Positions 9,992-22,011 of a stretch of DNA of 53,128 nucleotides are shown here, piece after piece. The notes below the pieces were generated by a model. The model was not told the DNA's origin. It saw nothing but the letters and a program-made list of their open reading frames with translations, and did not search any database. A program made the position numbers and the translations under genes. The number at the start of each line of letters is the position of its first letter. Positions within the stretch are counted from its first letter, which is position 1. The stretch is from Bondarzewia mesenterica (Eukaryota; Basidiomycota; Agaricomycetes; Russulales; Bondarzewiaceae): positions 1 through 53,128 of the forward strand of contig SGPL01000208.1 of NCBI GenBank assembly GCA_004802705.1, in the 5' to 3' direction.

Positions 9992-12714
9992 ATGTCTAAC
10001 CTCCGAAATCGCTCTCCTTCCATAGACAAGGCCGACTTGAAGCGGTTCGATGATCAGAATGCCACTCCTCTGCACTCAACTAAAGCGGGCGGCGGGAAAT
10101 TCTTCCCTCGTCTTCTCTACGCTGTCTCGGCAGCTGCTTTGTTCTACACGTCGTCCCTGTACACCAGGGAGGCTGCTCTGCCATCTGCCTACGCACTGTG
10201 CTCGAGGGATGGCCCGAATATCTATACTGTTGATCCTCTCAAACCGCAAGTGGAATGCATCGTCGTCCAGGGCTCTGAAATAGTTAATACAGGCTCTTTG
10301 GGTGAGTTCAGCTGAATGGAAATAATTTCTCCGCTTCTAACTTGACGCCCATTCCGTCCAGAGGAAGTTCAGAGAGATTGGAATACGTCCATTTTTTCCC
10401 TGCAGCAGCACACAGGCGTCGCTGTGACCAGACCTCGCCTCCACACACGCTTCATCAAAACGGGATCAATTGTGGTTCCAGGCTTGAGCGGTAGGCGTTT
10501 GTCCCGTAAATGTACTTATCGACTATCTGATTAGAAATTCATAGATTCTCATACTCACATGCTTGAGTATGGCGCCAGCCTTCAAATCCCGCTCGAGAGC
10601 GCGAAAACGCAATCAGGTGAGTAGCCGGTGATGTCAATTCATTTATTCAGCGTGCAGAGATGAATTACTATCAATCGCATCAGCCGCCGTGGATGCGGTC
10701 CGCCAATACATACTGTCGGATCCAGATATTCAAAATGACAAGANCAAGTTTGTGGAAGGATGGGGCTGGGATCACACTAGGTGGCCCGGTCAGGAATTCC
10801 CCAAAGCTGTTGGTGTGCCTTCTTTGTGCGCCTTTTGAGGAATTCTCATTATTCATCAGGCAGCTCTCGATGCTGATCCTTTGGTCCGAGATCGCAACAT
10901 TGTCCTGCAGAGCAAGGANGGTCATGCGATCTGGGTCAACTCCAAGGTGCTAGCATCAATCTCNCCTCTTCCCGAATCCGTCGAGGGAGGCGTCATCGTT
11001 CGAGATGATGATGGAAATCCTACCGGTACTTCTGCTCTGCATTATCGCTCACAGCATTGATTGATCAGAACAATCAGGGTGCCTGCTTGANAACGCGCAA
11101 TTACTTGTTCCCGTACCCCCTCCTACACAGCGTGACCTAGAGAAACGTTTCCATAGNGTTGTCCAAAATGCTGTCTCTCAAGGTTTGACGTCGCTTCACG
11201 ATGCGGGCTTCGACCCTAAATCTCTGGAATTTTTCAAGGGGTGAGNTATTGCCATCGTAGTCAACTTGATCGTGTTGAACCGACTTCTATTATTTGTTCT
11301 AGCATGGCCACACAAGGGAATCTGCCCGTACGTCTCAGTTACAAATACATGNATTTTACTCATACCTANGACTTTAGATCCGTATTTATGGCATGACCTA
11401 TTTCAACGAAACCGCTGAGTATTGGGGGAANAACACTAAACCTATTATCGGAGCCGCCGATGGACGGTTCACTGCACGCAGCGTCAAGATGTTCGCAGAT
11501 GGTATATACTTCCTTAAAATNTTCAAAAACGTTGCTTATCTCTTCATCATAGGCGCCTTGAGATCTGGGGGATCGGCTGTGAGTTCTTTAGCGCAAAATN
11601 GGATATTCGGATCATTGATNTCGTTGNTCAGCTGTTTGAACCGTACACTGATAATCCTGAGACGAGCGGCTTTATGCGTACTGAACCTGAGGTTTTGAAC
11701 TCGTTCATCCCTCGTTTTTTGAAAGATGGCTGGCAGGTGGTATGCTCGGTTCTTCGTTGTTGGCTCGATTATGCATCCTCATTTCATTTTTCAGAANGTT
11801 CACGCGATTGGNGACAGAGCAAATGCTATTGTCCTGGATGTTTTTGAATCTGCCCTNAAAGGCATGGATGTAGCTGCGCTGAGACCTCGAATTGAACATG
11901 CTCAGATNATTCGGCATGTCGACATGGCTCGCATGGCACGGCTCAATGGTACGAGATTTTTTTTTGCTCCCGTGGGTCTTGATAACATTGTCCATTCTTC
12001 AGTAATTGCAAGTATTCAGCCTACCCATGCGTAAGCCTGTTCTCTACTGTTACGCCATTATCGCTGAGTCTGATGCGTTTCTTCCAGTCCAAGCGACATG
12101 TACTTCGCAGAAGATCGTTTGGTACGCGTCATCTTTTCTNGCACNGGAGTTTAGCTGGGAATTAAGTTNTGGTTTGTAGGGCCCCGANCGCGTGAAGCTG
12201 TTGTATGCCTTCCGTTCCATGATCGACTACGGTACAAGAATCACTCTTGGCTCTGATGCACCTGTCGAATCTTTGAATCCCATGAGTGGTTTCTTCGCTG
12301 CCGTCACGAGACTCGCTCCAGATGGAACTTCGGTCCACGGTCCAGACGGATGGTAAGTTCAATCACAGAGATTAGCCTTTTTGCGTGCGACNCTTCAATT
12401 TTTCTACGCAGGTTCCCTGAACAGCGCCTGTCTCGAGAAGAAGCGTTAAAAGGTACAGTTCTGCTTGAACTCGACCATTGTAGACCTTGGCATGAAGCGA
12501 ATTTTTGACTTTTCTTTTTGATTGCTCAGGAATGACAATCGATCCTGCATATGCGTCATTCACAGAGTCGACCCTGGGCTCTCTCACTCCGGGCAAGCGC
12601 GCCGATTATACCGTCCTATCCAAGAACATCATGACTATACCAGCAATGGAAATTCTTGAGACAGCTGCGCTCGTGACTGCCATTGATGGCAGACCGGTAT
12701 ACGGGAAACTCTAG
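9992..12714 (+). CDS. Membrane-anchored YtcJ-type amidohydrolase (Amidohydro_3)
   Basis: A metal-dependent hydrolase of the amidohydrolase superfamily, YtcJ/exoenzyme-regulatory branch; the substrate is unknown. Early exons are 9992-10301, 10362-10490, 10545-10616 and 10684 onward, with about ten more up to the TAG at 12712-12714. Residues 38-57 form one hydrophobic helix (LLYAVSAAALFY), so the enzyme is probably a type II membrane protein. Metal-site landmarks appear in order: DSHTHMLEYG (HxH), SLHDAGF, VHAIGDRAN, IEHAQ, SIQPTHAPSDMYF and TLGSDAPVESLNP, then the usual C-terminal LGSLTPGKRADYTVL strand. Isolated ambiguous bases throughout (first at 10743) prevent exact exon calling, and some hidden errors are likely. 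It is divergent from HRD1. Confidence 0.88.
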
Positions 12715-13116
12715 TCCCTCATGTATGAATGGAATCATTGGAATGGCGTTCTATCTTGATTTTTNCTTCGACCGGCGAAGAGTGGTTTTCTGCGGGCGGA
12801 AGGCCCTGTTCATCGGTCGAACAAGTCCTTCGGCTNTTGTGCCTTTTGAAGCAGTTCCAGCCTGTTTCTATGACCGTTTGTTCCTGCAACTGTACCTGCT
12901 TGAATTCTGTATACCGAAGGTGTTTCGAATGCTCTGATTCTAGAAATTTTGGTAAGCCCTCGTAAGATCCGAACTCCAGAGGGAAGATCCATTAGACGAA
13001 GCGCCCGCGGCGCTAATCTACGAGCGCAGATAATCGGTTCTTGCTCAACTCGATTCTGAGCCTTTCTGAGCTAGCTGCAAGGGCCGGCAACAACGATATT
13101 NGTCCTCATATTGACA
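12715..13116. other. Intergenic region before the assembly gap
   Basis: About 400 bp after the amidohydrolase stop, with scattered ambiguous bases. It should hold the amidohydrolase 3' flank and the promoter and perhaps first exon of RDH54, but nothing specific is visible. Confidence 0.4.
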
Positions 13117-13458
13117 NNNNNNNNNNNNNNNNNNNNNNNNNNNNNNNNNNNNNNNNNNNNNNNNNNNNNNNNNNNNNNNNNNNNNNNNNNNNNNNNNNNN
13201 NNNNNNNNNNNNNNNNNNNNNNNNNNNNNNNNNNNNNNNNNNNNNNNNNNNNNNNNNNNNNNNNNNNNNNNNNNNNNNNNNNNNNNNNNNNNNNNNNNNN
13301 NNNNNNNNNNNNNNNNNNNNNNNNNNNNNNNNNNNNNNNNNNNNNNNNNNNNNNNNNNNNNNNNNNNNNNNNNNNNNNNNNNNNNNNNNNNNNNNNNNNN
13401 NNNNNNNNNNNNNNNNNNNNNNNNNNNNNNNNNNNNNNNNNNCNNNTCNNNNACNACN
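13117..13458. other. Assembly gap (run of N)
   Basis: Almost all of these bases are N, with a few isolated calls from 13443 on. The true gap length cannot be known from the sequence. The start of RDH54 probably lies inside it. Confidence 0.98.
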
Positions 13459-16400
13459 GCGCGCAAAGCTCAAATGCATCGGCAGTCGGACAAAGCAATG
13501 TCGAGCAATATTGGATGGTGCAATGGTAGAGAGCGTCATCTATATGCATCGAAATCTACTTAGCTGAACCGCTTTTTTATTAGGAGGGCACCGCAGTCCA
13601 AGAAACACAAGACATGGGAAGGGGATGGTGTTTTGGTGGTGAATGGCACAAGAGCGACACTTCTTGACCAGGAGGGTAAACTGTATGCATCCAGATATTC
13701 TTCCTCGGTACTAACAGCTTACTTAGCCTCATGGGATAGACTGACGACAGGGAAAACTGGTGCACAAAAAGTCGTAGAGGGGGGCGAGCTGCATATAGGC
13801 AACAAGGAGATCGAAATTGACCGTTTCATCCCTCGGTCTGAATATATGTCTGGAGAATGTTTTGGCCGCAGTTCTATAACTGCCTCGCCAGCTCCAGCTA
13901 TGGCGACTATGTCTGCTCTGGTAAAGAAGTTCGTTCCATTGAAACCCGTGGTCATGAATTCCTCGAGGGCGACTGCCATGGCCGTGACCTCTGGAAGCGC
14001 AAAGAAATTAGTGGATTTGGAGCCGGTCAACCTACTCTCTTCTAACCAGGCCAATAATTCACCATCGCAGAAAGTCACAGAACAGTACTGGACGGCCAAC
14101 TGGTAAAACCTGTCTGATCACTATCTCTTCGCTCACGAAGTCATGTGTTTCATTAGGAGAAAACCACAGCTAAAGAAACACAAGACCTGGGATGGAGATG
14201 CCTATGTTATTTTTCGAAGTGGGAAACTGACCTTGATCTCTGAGAATGGTAAAATGTACAACATATTCTCACGTACTCGTTCCTCGGGCACTCTGACATA
14301 TCGATTTGTAGCCTTGGGACGAAGTCTTGGGAGGGTACACGGTTATATTCTGGGCAAATCATACTCATGAGCAACCGGGAATTACAGCTAGATGGACAGA
14401 TACCCTCGTCGCGACTTCCTGCGATCACAGGGACCAATCTCGAAGCAGAGAATGAACGAGACGTAGAATTCGCTGACTCCGCCGATGTCAGCGCAAGGAC
14501 ATCCCTTCTCTCGCGGACGCACACTCCCAACCAGCAATCCCCAATCAAGAACTCGAGCTCCTCTGTCAAGCAGTTCATCCCGCCGACCTCATTCTATGGG
14601 AAGCCCTCTCCAAAGCCGAAGCCGAAGGGACCATTGTGAGTCCCTAATATTCACGGTCACCCTTGCTGGAGCTGATCTTTTCCGGAAAGGCATGACCCTG
14701 AAGCCGAGGGTGCAGTCGTGATGAAGGCGCCCACGTCAGAGCATATCGAGCGCTCCAATAAGAAGTACTTCCATCATTTCCAACTTGGATGGAGTTATGA
14801 AACATTGATATATCGTTTCTAGAAATTTGCCTGTCGTCCCTGTTGTCGTAGATCCCATTCTCGCCCGCCGACTGAGGCCTCACCAAGTAGAAGGTGTGCT
14901 TCTTCAGGCTTCTCGAGTTTGCGGTGATTTCACGGCTTCCGCACCGTAAGGTGTCAAATTCATGTATGAAAGTGTCATGGGTCTCCGCAAAAACGAGGGT
15001 CAAGGCTGTATCCTGGCCGATGAGATGTAATTTTGTTCCCTATATATGCATTCTCCCACGCTGACGTTGCCGGTACCTGTTTCCGCAGGGGTATGGGAAA
15101 GACCCTTCAGGTTGGATCTATGTTGAGATGGTCTTTTTCTCTAGTGGGTACTGACTGAAGTTTGCAGACGATAACGCTTGTTTGGACCTTGCTCAGTGCG
15201 TGGAGGTTGGCCACAGTTGCATAAATAGGCACTAACGATAATTGGTAGGACAAAACCCGTATGCGGGTGTCGGTCCCGCTGTCGGAAAAGTCCTTATCGT
15301 TTGCCCTGTTTCATTGATTAGCGTGAGTATTGTGCTTATTTCCCCATCATGAATTCCAACTGCTCATTTTGCTCAAACAGAACTGGAAGAATGAATTCCA
15401 CAAGTGGTGCGCGAATTTATACCTGATTATGTCTTCCTGTACTGATCGAGAGCAGGTTGGGGCGAGACAGAGTAGGTATCTTCACAGGTGACAAGGACAA
15501 GGCGGTGACCAAACAATTCATCAACTCGTGGGGATTCAACTGCAATACACTCATTTATTTGGGAACCTGACGGCCTCCATAGAAAAATCCATCATGTTCT
15601 GATCATAGGTTATGAGCGTTTAAGGACCATTATGTGCGTGTCACACGATCATTTGGTTTTTTTCGAAACTAAGTACCGAGTTCAGCGCCGAGCTGGCTTA
15701 TTGCACGTAAGGAAATTCCTTTTTTGCGAATGTGACGAGGCCAATTTGTTTTTTGTCTTAATCTACAGCCCACCAATTGGCCTGATCATAGCGGACGAAG
15801 GCACGTATCTTCCATGGCCTGCCCTTTCTTGTCTGATATAATCTCGCATAGGACATAGGCTCAAATCTGCCAATAATAAGACATCGACTATGTTTGAAGC
15901 ACTAAGAACGCCAAGGCGGATAATTTTGTCCGGAACACCAATTCAGAATGACCTGAGTGAATTTCATGCCATGGTGGGACTGAGTTCGATATCTCATCTC
16001 GATCAAGTATACTTATGCCCCAGACCAGGCGGACTTTTGCAATCCCGGGCTGTTAGGTATGTGTTTGGTCATCCTTGGGAGCATGCTCTCACTCAACGGG
16101 ACAGATGACTACAACACTTTTCGTCGTGTTTATGAGACACCTATCATTCGCAGTCGCGCACCCGGATGTTCCGTTAAAGAAGCTGAATTGGGGGCGAGTC
16201 GATCAGCCCAAGTACGCCTTATCGATCGTTGGATCTATTCCGTTCATTCACCCTCGCAAACAGTTACAGGCCATCTCACGCAGCTTTGTGCTTCGAAGAG
16301 ACGCCAGCATCTTGAAGAATTACTTACCTCCGAAGCGTTTGTCCCCGTTCGTCATCGCATGATTTAATCTAACCATATGCCTCTAGACGAATATGTTGTC

Positions 16401-18394
16401 TTCGTGACGCCAACCGCCCTGCAGTTATCTATCTTCACCAAGATTTTGAACCCCGATAAACTGGACAACATTATCCGAGACTCAACTGCCGAATCCCTCG
16501 CCTTGATCAATATGCTGACGAAAATCAGTAACAGTCCGATCCTCCTGAAGGCTGTCGCAGATAAGACGAAAGCTAAGATGAAACAAGGTGGAGACAATAT
16601 TGCTAAAACTACAGTCGTTGAGGAAGCCGTGAAATTGCTACCGGAGAAGGCTCAAGTTGAAGATGTATCGTTAAGCGGTAATATGACTACTCCTTGAAGG
16701 CTGATACCCGGCTTATCTGTCTTACGATTTTCTAGGCAAATTGGCAGCCTTGTCCAACCTTCTTCGGGTCGTTCGCAAAGTGAGAATCATTTTAATCCAA
16801 AAGCATGCTAAGAACGGTCGTATAATACTCCCATCTCAAACAGCATACGGACGAAAAGTGCATCATAGTATCCCACTACACATCGACACTCAATATCATA
16901 GAGGCTTTCTGCAAAAAGAAATCCTATACTTATCTTCGCCTCGATGGGTAAGCACTCTTTAGTAACAAATTCACCACTTGATAGTGAATCGCTGAATGAA
17001 TCAGACAAACGCCGACATCGAAGAGGCAGGAATATGTCAACAGCTTCAATAAAACCACGCAAGACCGCTGCTGTAAGTTGTTCCCTCTCATTATCATGCT
17101 TCATTCTGATGAACTGTATGCCTCGTGTTAAGTTGTCTTCTTGTTGAGCTCGAAGGCGGGGGGTGTAGGGCTCAACCTCATCGGCGCATCCAGATTGTGC
17201 CTCATAGACTCCGACTGGAATCCAAGGTACATATATTTCGTGTCTTTCCATCTCCTCTCTGACGCTCGTGTAAAGCCACGATCTTCAATCCATGGCCCGG
17301 ATCCACCGGTATGTACTCATGTTGAACATCACTTGCGGCGATTGACTGGCCTCGACCAGTGATGGACAAAAGCGCGAGGTGTTCATTTACCGCTTTTTGA
17401 CCGCTGGCACAATCGATGGTGAGCGTCATGAGTTATATGATAGCGTTACAGATACCCTAAAATCCATCCAGAGAAGATCTATCAACGTCAAGTGACGAAA
17501 CTAGGGTTGAGCAGTAGTGAGTTTTTCGCCGTTCCGCATGTTCCGACGTTGACGATTGCGAGAATAGCGCTCATTGGCGATGTAAACCTTCCTTGACAAT
17601 TGTTGACTTCGCAATTCAACTTTTAATGTGAATGCAAATAACAGGGAAAATCAGCATTATCGAAGTCCGACTCCTTCACGCACAAGGAGGTGAGTCATCA
17701 GGTAGACTGGCGGCTCTCAAAACCCATCATTTACATTCATACGTCGCAGCTCAGGGATATCTTTACTATCCACCCGCACACCGCCTGCCACACTCACGAC
17801 CTCTTGGAGTGTCCATGTGATCGTGTGGATGAATCAGCTGGTAGTGGAGATGATGTAGGGATGCTGGGACCCTCCGACGCCGAAGTGGAAGATGGGGATA
17901 TGGACATGACCGCTGGGTTCACTGCGGCGTCCAACGTCAAAATGGAGAAGTTGCAACAGATAGACAGGGCGGTAAGTTTCAACAACATTTCGAACTATGC
18001 CTCGGTTTCGTGCTAGCACTAAGAGCGCCTGCAGTATATGAAGAAGAAGAAGGCCGATCTAGCAGCACTAGGCCAATGGAAGCACATCAACTGCCTTCAG
18101 ACAGGAGCCCGCGGTAGCATTCAGGACGATGTGTTGCGGAAACTGATCTACGTTCCAGATCTAGAACGGAGCCAGGTGAGAAGAATTGAGACAGACAGGT
18201 CCAAGACAAGAATCAGCTCTTTGCTCGACGCTGTGGACTTGGAGAATGTCATAAACAGCGAGAAAACTTCCGGACTGTCGGTAGCAGATGTTCCAGGTGG
18301 TACACTCTCATTTTTATTCGAAAGGGGCTCTAGTTTACCCGTTGATGAGGGCTCAGTGGAGGAAATGGATGATGAGTTGGATGAAGCTGAGTGA
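13459..18394 (+). CDS. RDH54: Rdh54/Tid1 (Rad54-family) recombination translocase, 5' end in gap
   Basis: Rdh54 is a Swi2/Snf2 dsDNA translocase that works with Rad51 and Dmc1 in strand exchange and removes recombinase from duplex DNA. The N-terminal motif [10 protein letters not shown], diagnostic of this family, occurs twice here (13605 and 14171). Helicase motifs follow in order: [22 protein letters not shown] (Walker A on a 22-nt exon, 15089-15110), [122 protein letters not shown] and [19 protein letters not shown]. The C-terminus has the family LLECPCDRV segment and an acidic end. There are roughly 20 introns; that at 15801-15851, within DEGH, has a GC donor. The stop is at 18392. The start codon is not visible. 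Confidence 0.93.
13500..14253 (+). repeat. Tandem duplication of the RDH54 N-terminal module
   Basis: Copy 1 (13500 to about 13680) reads [24 protein letters not shown]; copy 2 (14074 to about 14253) reads [23 protein letters not shown]. In both copies an intron splits the same Trp codon after its second base (introns 13526-13583 and 14103-14156), and both continue into a LLDQEGK or LISENGK strand. Yeast Rdh54 has this module once. Shared intron position and phase argue for duplication of genomic DNA rather than convergence. Further copies could be hidden in the gap. Confidence 0.8.
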
Positions 18395-18815
18395 TGGACT
18401 GGGTTGGCATACCTTGGTGTAAATTAATCTTGTTGTGCATGCTCCTGCTTCTTACTGTATCACAGGGCTGTACTTCCATTAGAGCAGTGCTTCCTTCGAA
18501 TGTATAGAGCTTTACCTGCTTGCAGGCTGCTACACCTCACGGATTTTTGAAATGATTCATATTCATTTATCCGATTTTAATCACGATCCCACATGCCCCA
18601 AGACTGCTGTCTGCACCTGCTCCGTCATGTTATTCGGGCCGCTGTGGGCGCTTCAACGCGTTCATATTGCTACGCGCCCGTCACAGTGACAGACGCGTCA
18701 AGTCACTTTATCGTGACTTTCGACCGCCGCATTGACCTCCATGCCACTAGTTCAGGTTTCATGACCATATCTGAACTCCAGTACAGTACCTGCTTAGCCC
18801 AAGGATACTCGCATC
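18395..18815. other. RDH54-GEN1 intergenic region
   Basis: About 420 bp between two genes on the same strand. The first half is the AT-rich 3' flank of RDH54. The second half is GC-richer and carries the ACGCGT pair annotated separately, plus several GTGAC/GTCAC words between 18671 and 18720. Confidence 0.6.
18656..18698 (+). promoter_or_regulatory. Pair of MluI cell-cycle boxes (ACGCGT) upstream of GEN1
   Basis: ACGCGT occurs at 18656-18661 and 18693-18698, 37 bp apart and about 120-160 bp upstream of the GEN1 ATG. In fungi this is the binding site of the G1/S factor MBF, which drives replication and repair genes. Regulation of this gene by MBF is inferred. Confidence 0.45.
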
Positions 18816-21728
18816 ATGGGCGTTCAAGGCCTGTGGGATGCGAGTCACCATATTTTTGACCCTTTGTCTGCTTTTGCTCATTTGCTTTTAGATCGTCCAT
18901 AAAGCTGGACAGTCTAAATCTCTCGTGCGTCTAGCCGTTGACGGATTTGAGTCCAACAACTCTGGAAACCGTGCCTATCGCGTAGGTATTGATGCTAGCA
19001 TCTGGTACACGCACGCTTCCTTCAGTAAGGGGGGAGAGAATCCGGAGCTTCGACTTCTCTTCTTTCGACTTCTTTCCCTGGCAAAGTTGCCGCTCTTGCC
19101 ACTCTTTGTATTTGACGGTCGTGAGAGGCCGAAGGTCAAGAGAGGGAGCGGATTGGGAAAATCAGGATCTCACAACCTCACAGCGGGATTCAAAAAGTTG
19201 TTGGATGTCTTTGGAATGGAATGGCGAATGGTGAGCACAAGTCTGCCAGAGATCCGCGTGTGATGTCCATATCCAACGCCCATATCACACGTACGTATTC
19301 ATTTTCTTTTGCATAGGCCTTAGGAGAAGCTGAAGCCGAGCTATGCCATCTTAATCGACTGGGCGTTATTGATGCTGTCATGACGGATGATGTTGATGCT
19401 GTTGTTTTTGGGGCCTTAACAATTATTAAAAAGTGGGTCACTAAACTGTTTCATATTCGGGTACATTCTGACAGTCCCCAATATAGCACTAGCCTAACCC
19501 TCACGGGTAATAAGTCCAAACCAGCCCTAGACTCCAAAGGCAACGCGAGCAAACATCACGTATGGTTATATACCGCAGACGCCATCCGCAGTCACCCCGA
19601 TATTGGATTGACACGAGGAGGATTGATCCTGATTGCTCTTCTATCGGGTGGTGATTATCATAGCGTTAGTCATTAATCATCTTGATAATGTCTATCTGAT
19701 GCATCAGCTTCATGAATAGGGTGTTGCGAGATTTGGACCTCATATTGCTCATGCGTTAGCTCGTTGCGGCTATGGTGATCAGTTATTGACCATATACGAA
19801 CGTCGTATGGTGCAAGACATCCGTCCCTCACTTGCTCAGTGGCGCAATGCAATTCATGACGAGTTGCTCACCAATTCACATGGATTTCTATCCAGGAAAT
19901 TTCCATCGTACACTCTTCCCCCCGACTTTCCGGACATGCTGGTTGTCGCGAATTATGTCTCGCCTTTGACCAGCGCAAGTGACGGCCGTCAAGGAGGAGG
20001 CGCAATGAGGGATACCGGCGACCCCAGTCTCCCTCGCTTGGCTGCGTTCTGTGAAACTTACTTTGCAGAATGGGGCCATGAATCAGCCATCATCAAACGG
20101 TTCCGTGACCTTTTGTGGCCCACAGCGCTCATACGCATTCTTCGCCGTGGAGCACTCGACACTGATGACAAGGAAAGAACCAGGCGGATAAATGCTGGAC
20201 GACAGGATCTGTCCATCCGAGGTCTAGTCAAGCTGGGGAGAGAGGAAGCTATTGGTACTCCGCTGATCTTGATCAAGCGCATTCTGGATACAGCCGATGT
20301 GGACCATATTCGAGATGCGTTCGTAAACCGTAGTCCTCAAGCGAGCCAGCGGAGTGCGGATAAGAACGCCCTGAAGATGACCATAGTAGGTTCTCGGCGT
20401 CATGTTTCTACGGACAACATTCTCGAGTACCGCGTAGAATTCAAGCCGTCCGTTCTGATATCCCTGACTCGTAGAGGTATCCGAGGCAAACGACCTGAGC
20501 GGACCGCATCTTCTCGCCGTATCGACTCTTTTGATGAGGATCCCTTTGACATTGGGTTTGGGACCAAGTCTCATGCATGACGGATAGCCCCAAGAAACCA
20601 GCAGCAGACCCGGACAGTGCCATGCGGCTGTGGATACCCGCATCCATGATACAACAAGTGCATCCCGGACTGGTCGAGGATTTTGAGAGAGCGGAGGTCG
20701 CAGGAAAGGCAAAGAGCAAAGGGAAGGGAAGAGCGGAGGCTGTTACGGCGGATAACAGGGCTTACTCTGGCGACCAGAGTTTTGAAGATTCTAGTGTGCC
20801 TGGCTCAACTTGTGCCAACGTGTCGGCAATTCAAACCGTATCATCGTCAGTGAAGTCTCATCTCGGAGTTGAAGAAGCAGCCGCGTCAACTTCTAGTCGA
20901 TCTTGGCTAGCTCATCCGCCAACCAATCGCCATTCTCACTTCCTGTTCACCTTTCGAGATCCTGACGATCCTGACATGCTTGTTCGGGAAGATAGTCTTC
21001 TACTCCCTCCAGAAGCACAATCATCGCATGGCCCTCGCATTCCTCCTCACCGTGCGAACAACGTTGTCAACCATACCATTCCCACCTCCTCGACCGGGCC
21101 GACAATCTCGTGCAATAGACAGGCCACTTATCTTGGAAGGGAAACCAGGGCGCCCGCGCCCCGGCGTGTGTCGCAGGCAGGACGCACCATTCAACCTGTC
21201 CAACCTGACTTCGAGGTTTATCAAGGCTCGCCTGATGAAGAACACGACGCAATCACCGAATTTCCCATGTCCACTGGAGATGCCGAGAAGGAGGCCATGC
21301 ACGATGCCATTTTTAATTCCGTACTGGGCCTAGCCGATGGCTCACGTCCATCCAAGGTCCGACGTGCCAAAAGGTCGCGTCTAGGCACATTGAATGCGCT
21401 ACCCACGTTGGGGGAACCCTCATACGGAAGACAGCCTAAGAAACGAAGAAATGCACTGTCGTCTTCATCGTTTCCAGAGCTTCAACCGCTGGCTTCGTCT
21501 GCTACTGCCGCTGCTCCTCGGCCCAAAGTCACCGTTTCCGCATCTACTCTTGACTCGGACGTCATCGAGATCTTCAGCGATCCCGAGGACAGAAATTCTG
21601 GTACCTCGATCAGTCTCTACCCTTCGTCTTCACAGCACCATAGACGATATTATCCTCCAGCTCAGCCCTCTTCCTCACAAGATAGCCACCTTTTCTCTGA
21701 TGTATCAGTTTTCATAGATCTTACATGA
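18816..21728 (+). CDS. GEN1: GEN1/YEN1 Holliday-junction resolvase (XPG/Rad2 family)
   Basis: A structure-specific nuclease that cuts Holliday junctions late in the cell cycle. Exons 18816-18839, 18892-19230, 19317-19432, 19475-19664 and 19720 onward join in phase. The XPG-N start MGVQGLWD/IVHKAGQ is interrupted by an intron with a GC donor (18840-18891). XPG-N continues with VGIDASIWY and LFVFDGRERP; XPG-I has GEAEAELCHLNRLGVIDAVMTDDVDAVVFGA, the acidic metal ligands being intact; the helix-hairpin region reads LLSGGDYHSGVARFG. The frame stops at 20578-20580, where ATGA overlaps a second frame starting at 20577 that carries the family segment KKPAADPDSAMRLWIPASM and continues to 21728. One missing base would fuse them, the likeliest reading. 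The C-terminal tail has basic clusters (RRAKRSR, PKKRRN) suitable as nuclear signals and two SUMO-interaction-like motifs. Confidence 0.9.
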
Positions 21729-22011
21729 GGATATGTGTACTGGCTGGTTACAGACGATTTCACAGGGAGGCTTCTTGTTCTTATTCATTTATATTATCTT
21801 TTGAAGTCATTGTAATGATTTATATACATATACCTGTCAGAATCATCACTCCACTTTCAAATACCCATGCTACAGTCAATTGTCGGACGAACCTATGGTG
21901 TGGTTATTTAAGAGCTTGTCTGTCCGTAAAAGGGAAATCCGTCCATAATGCCCATCGGACGACTGCCCCGCGTGGAATTGGGACCTAGTTCTCTTCCGTT
22001 GTACCTACCAA

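Noticed and set aside
13041..13563. Open frames across the N run
   Set aside because: They consist mainly of unknown residues created by the assembly gap.
18816..21728. Treating GEN1 as two overlapping genes
   Set aside because: Both halves match successive parts of one Yen1/GEN1 protein, so a single-base frame break is more likely than two genes.
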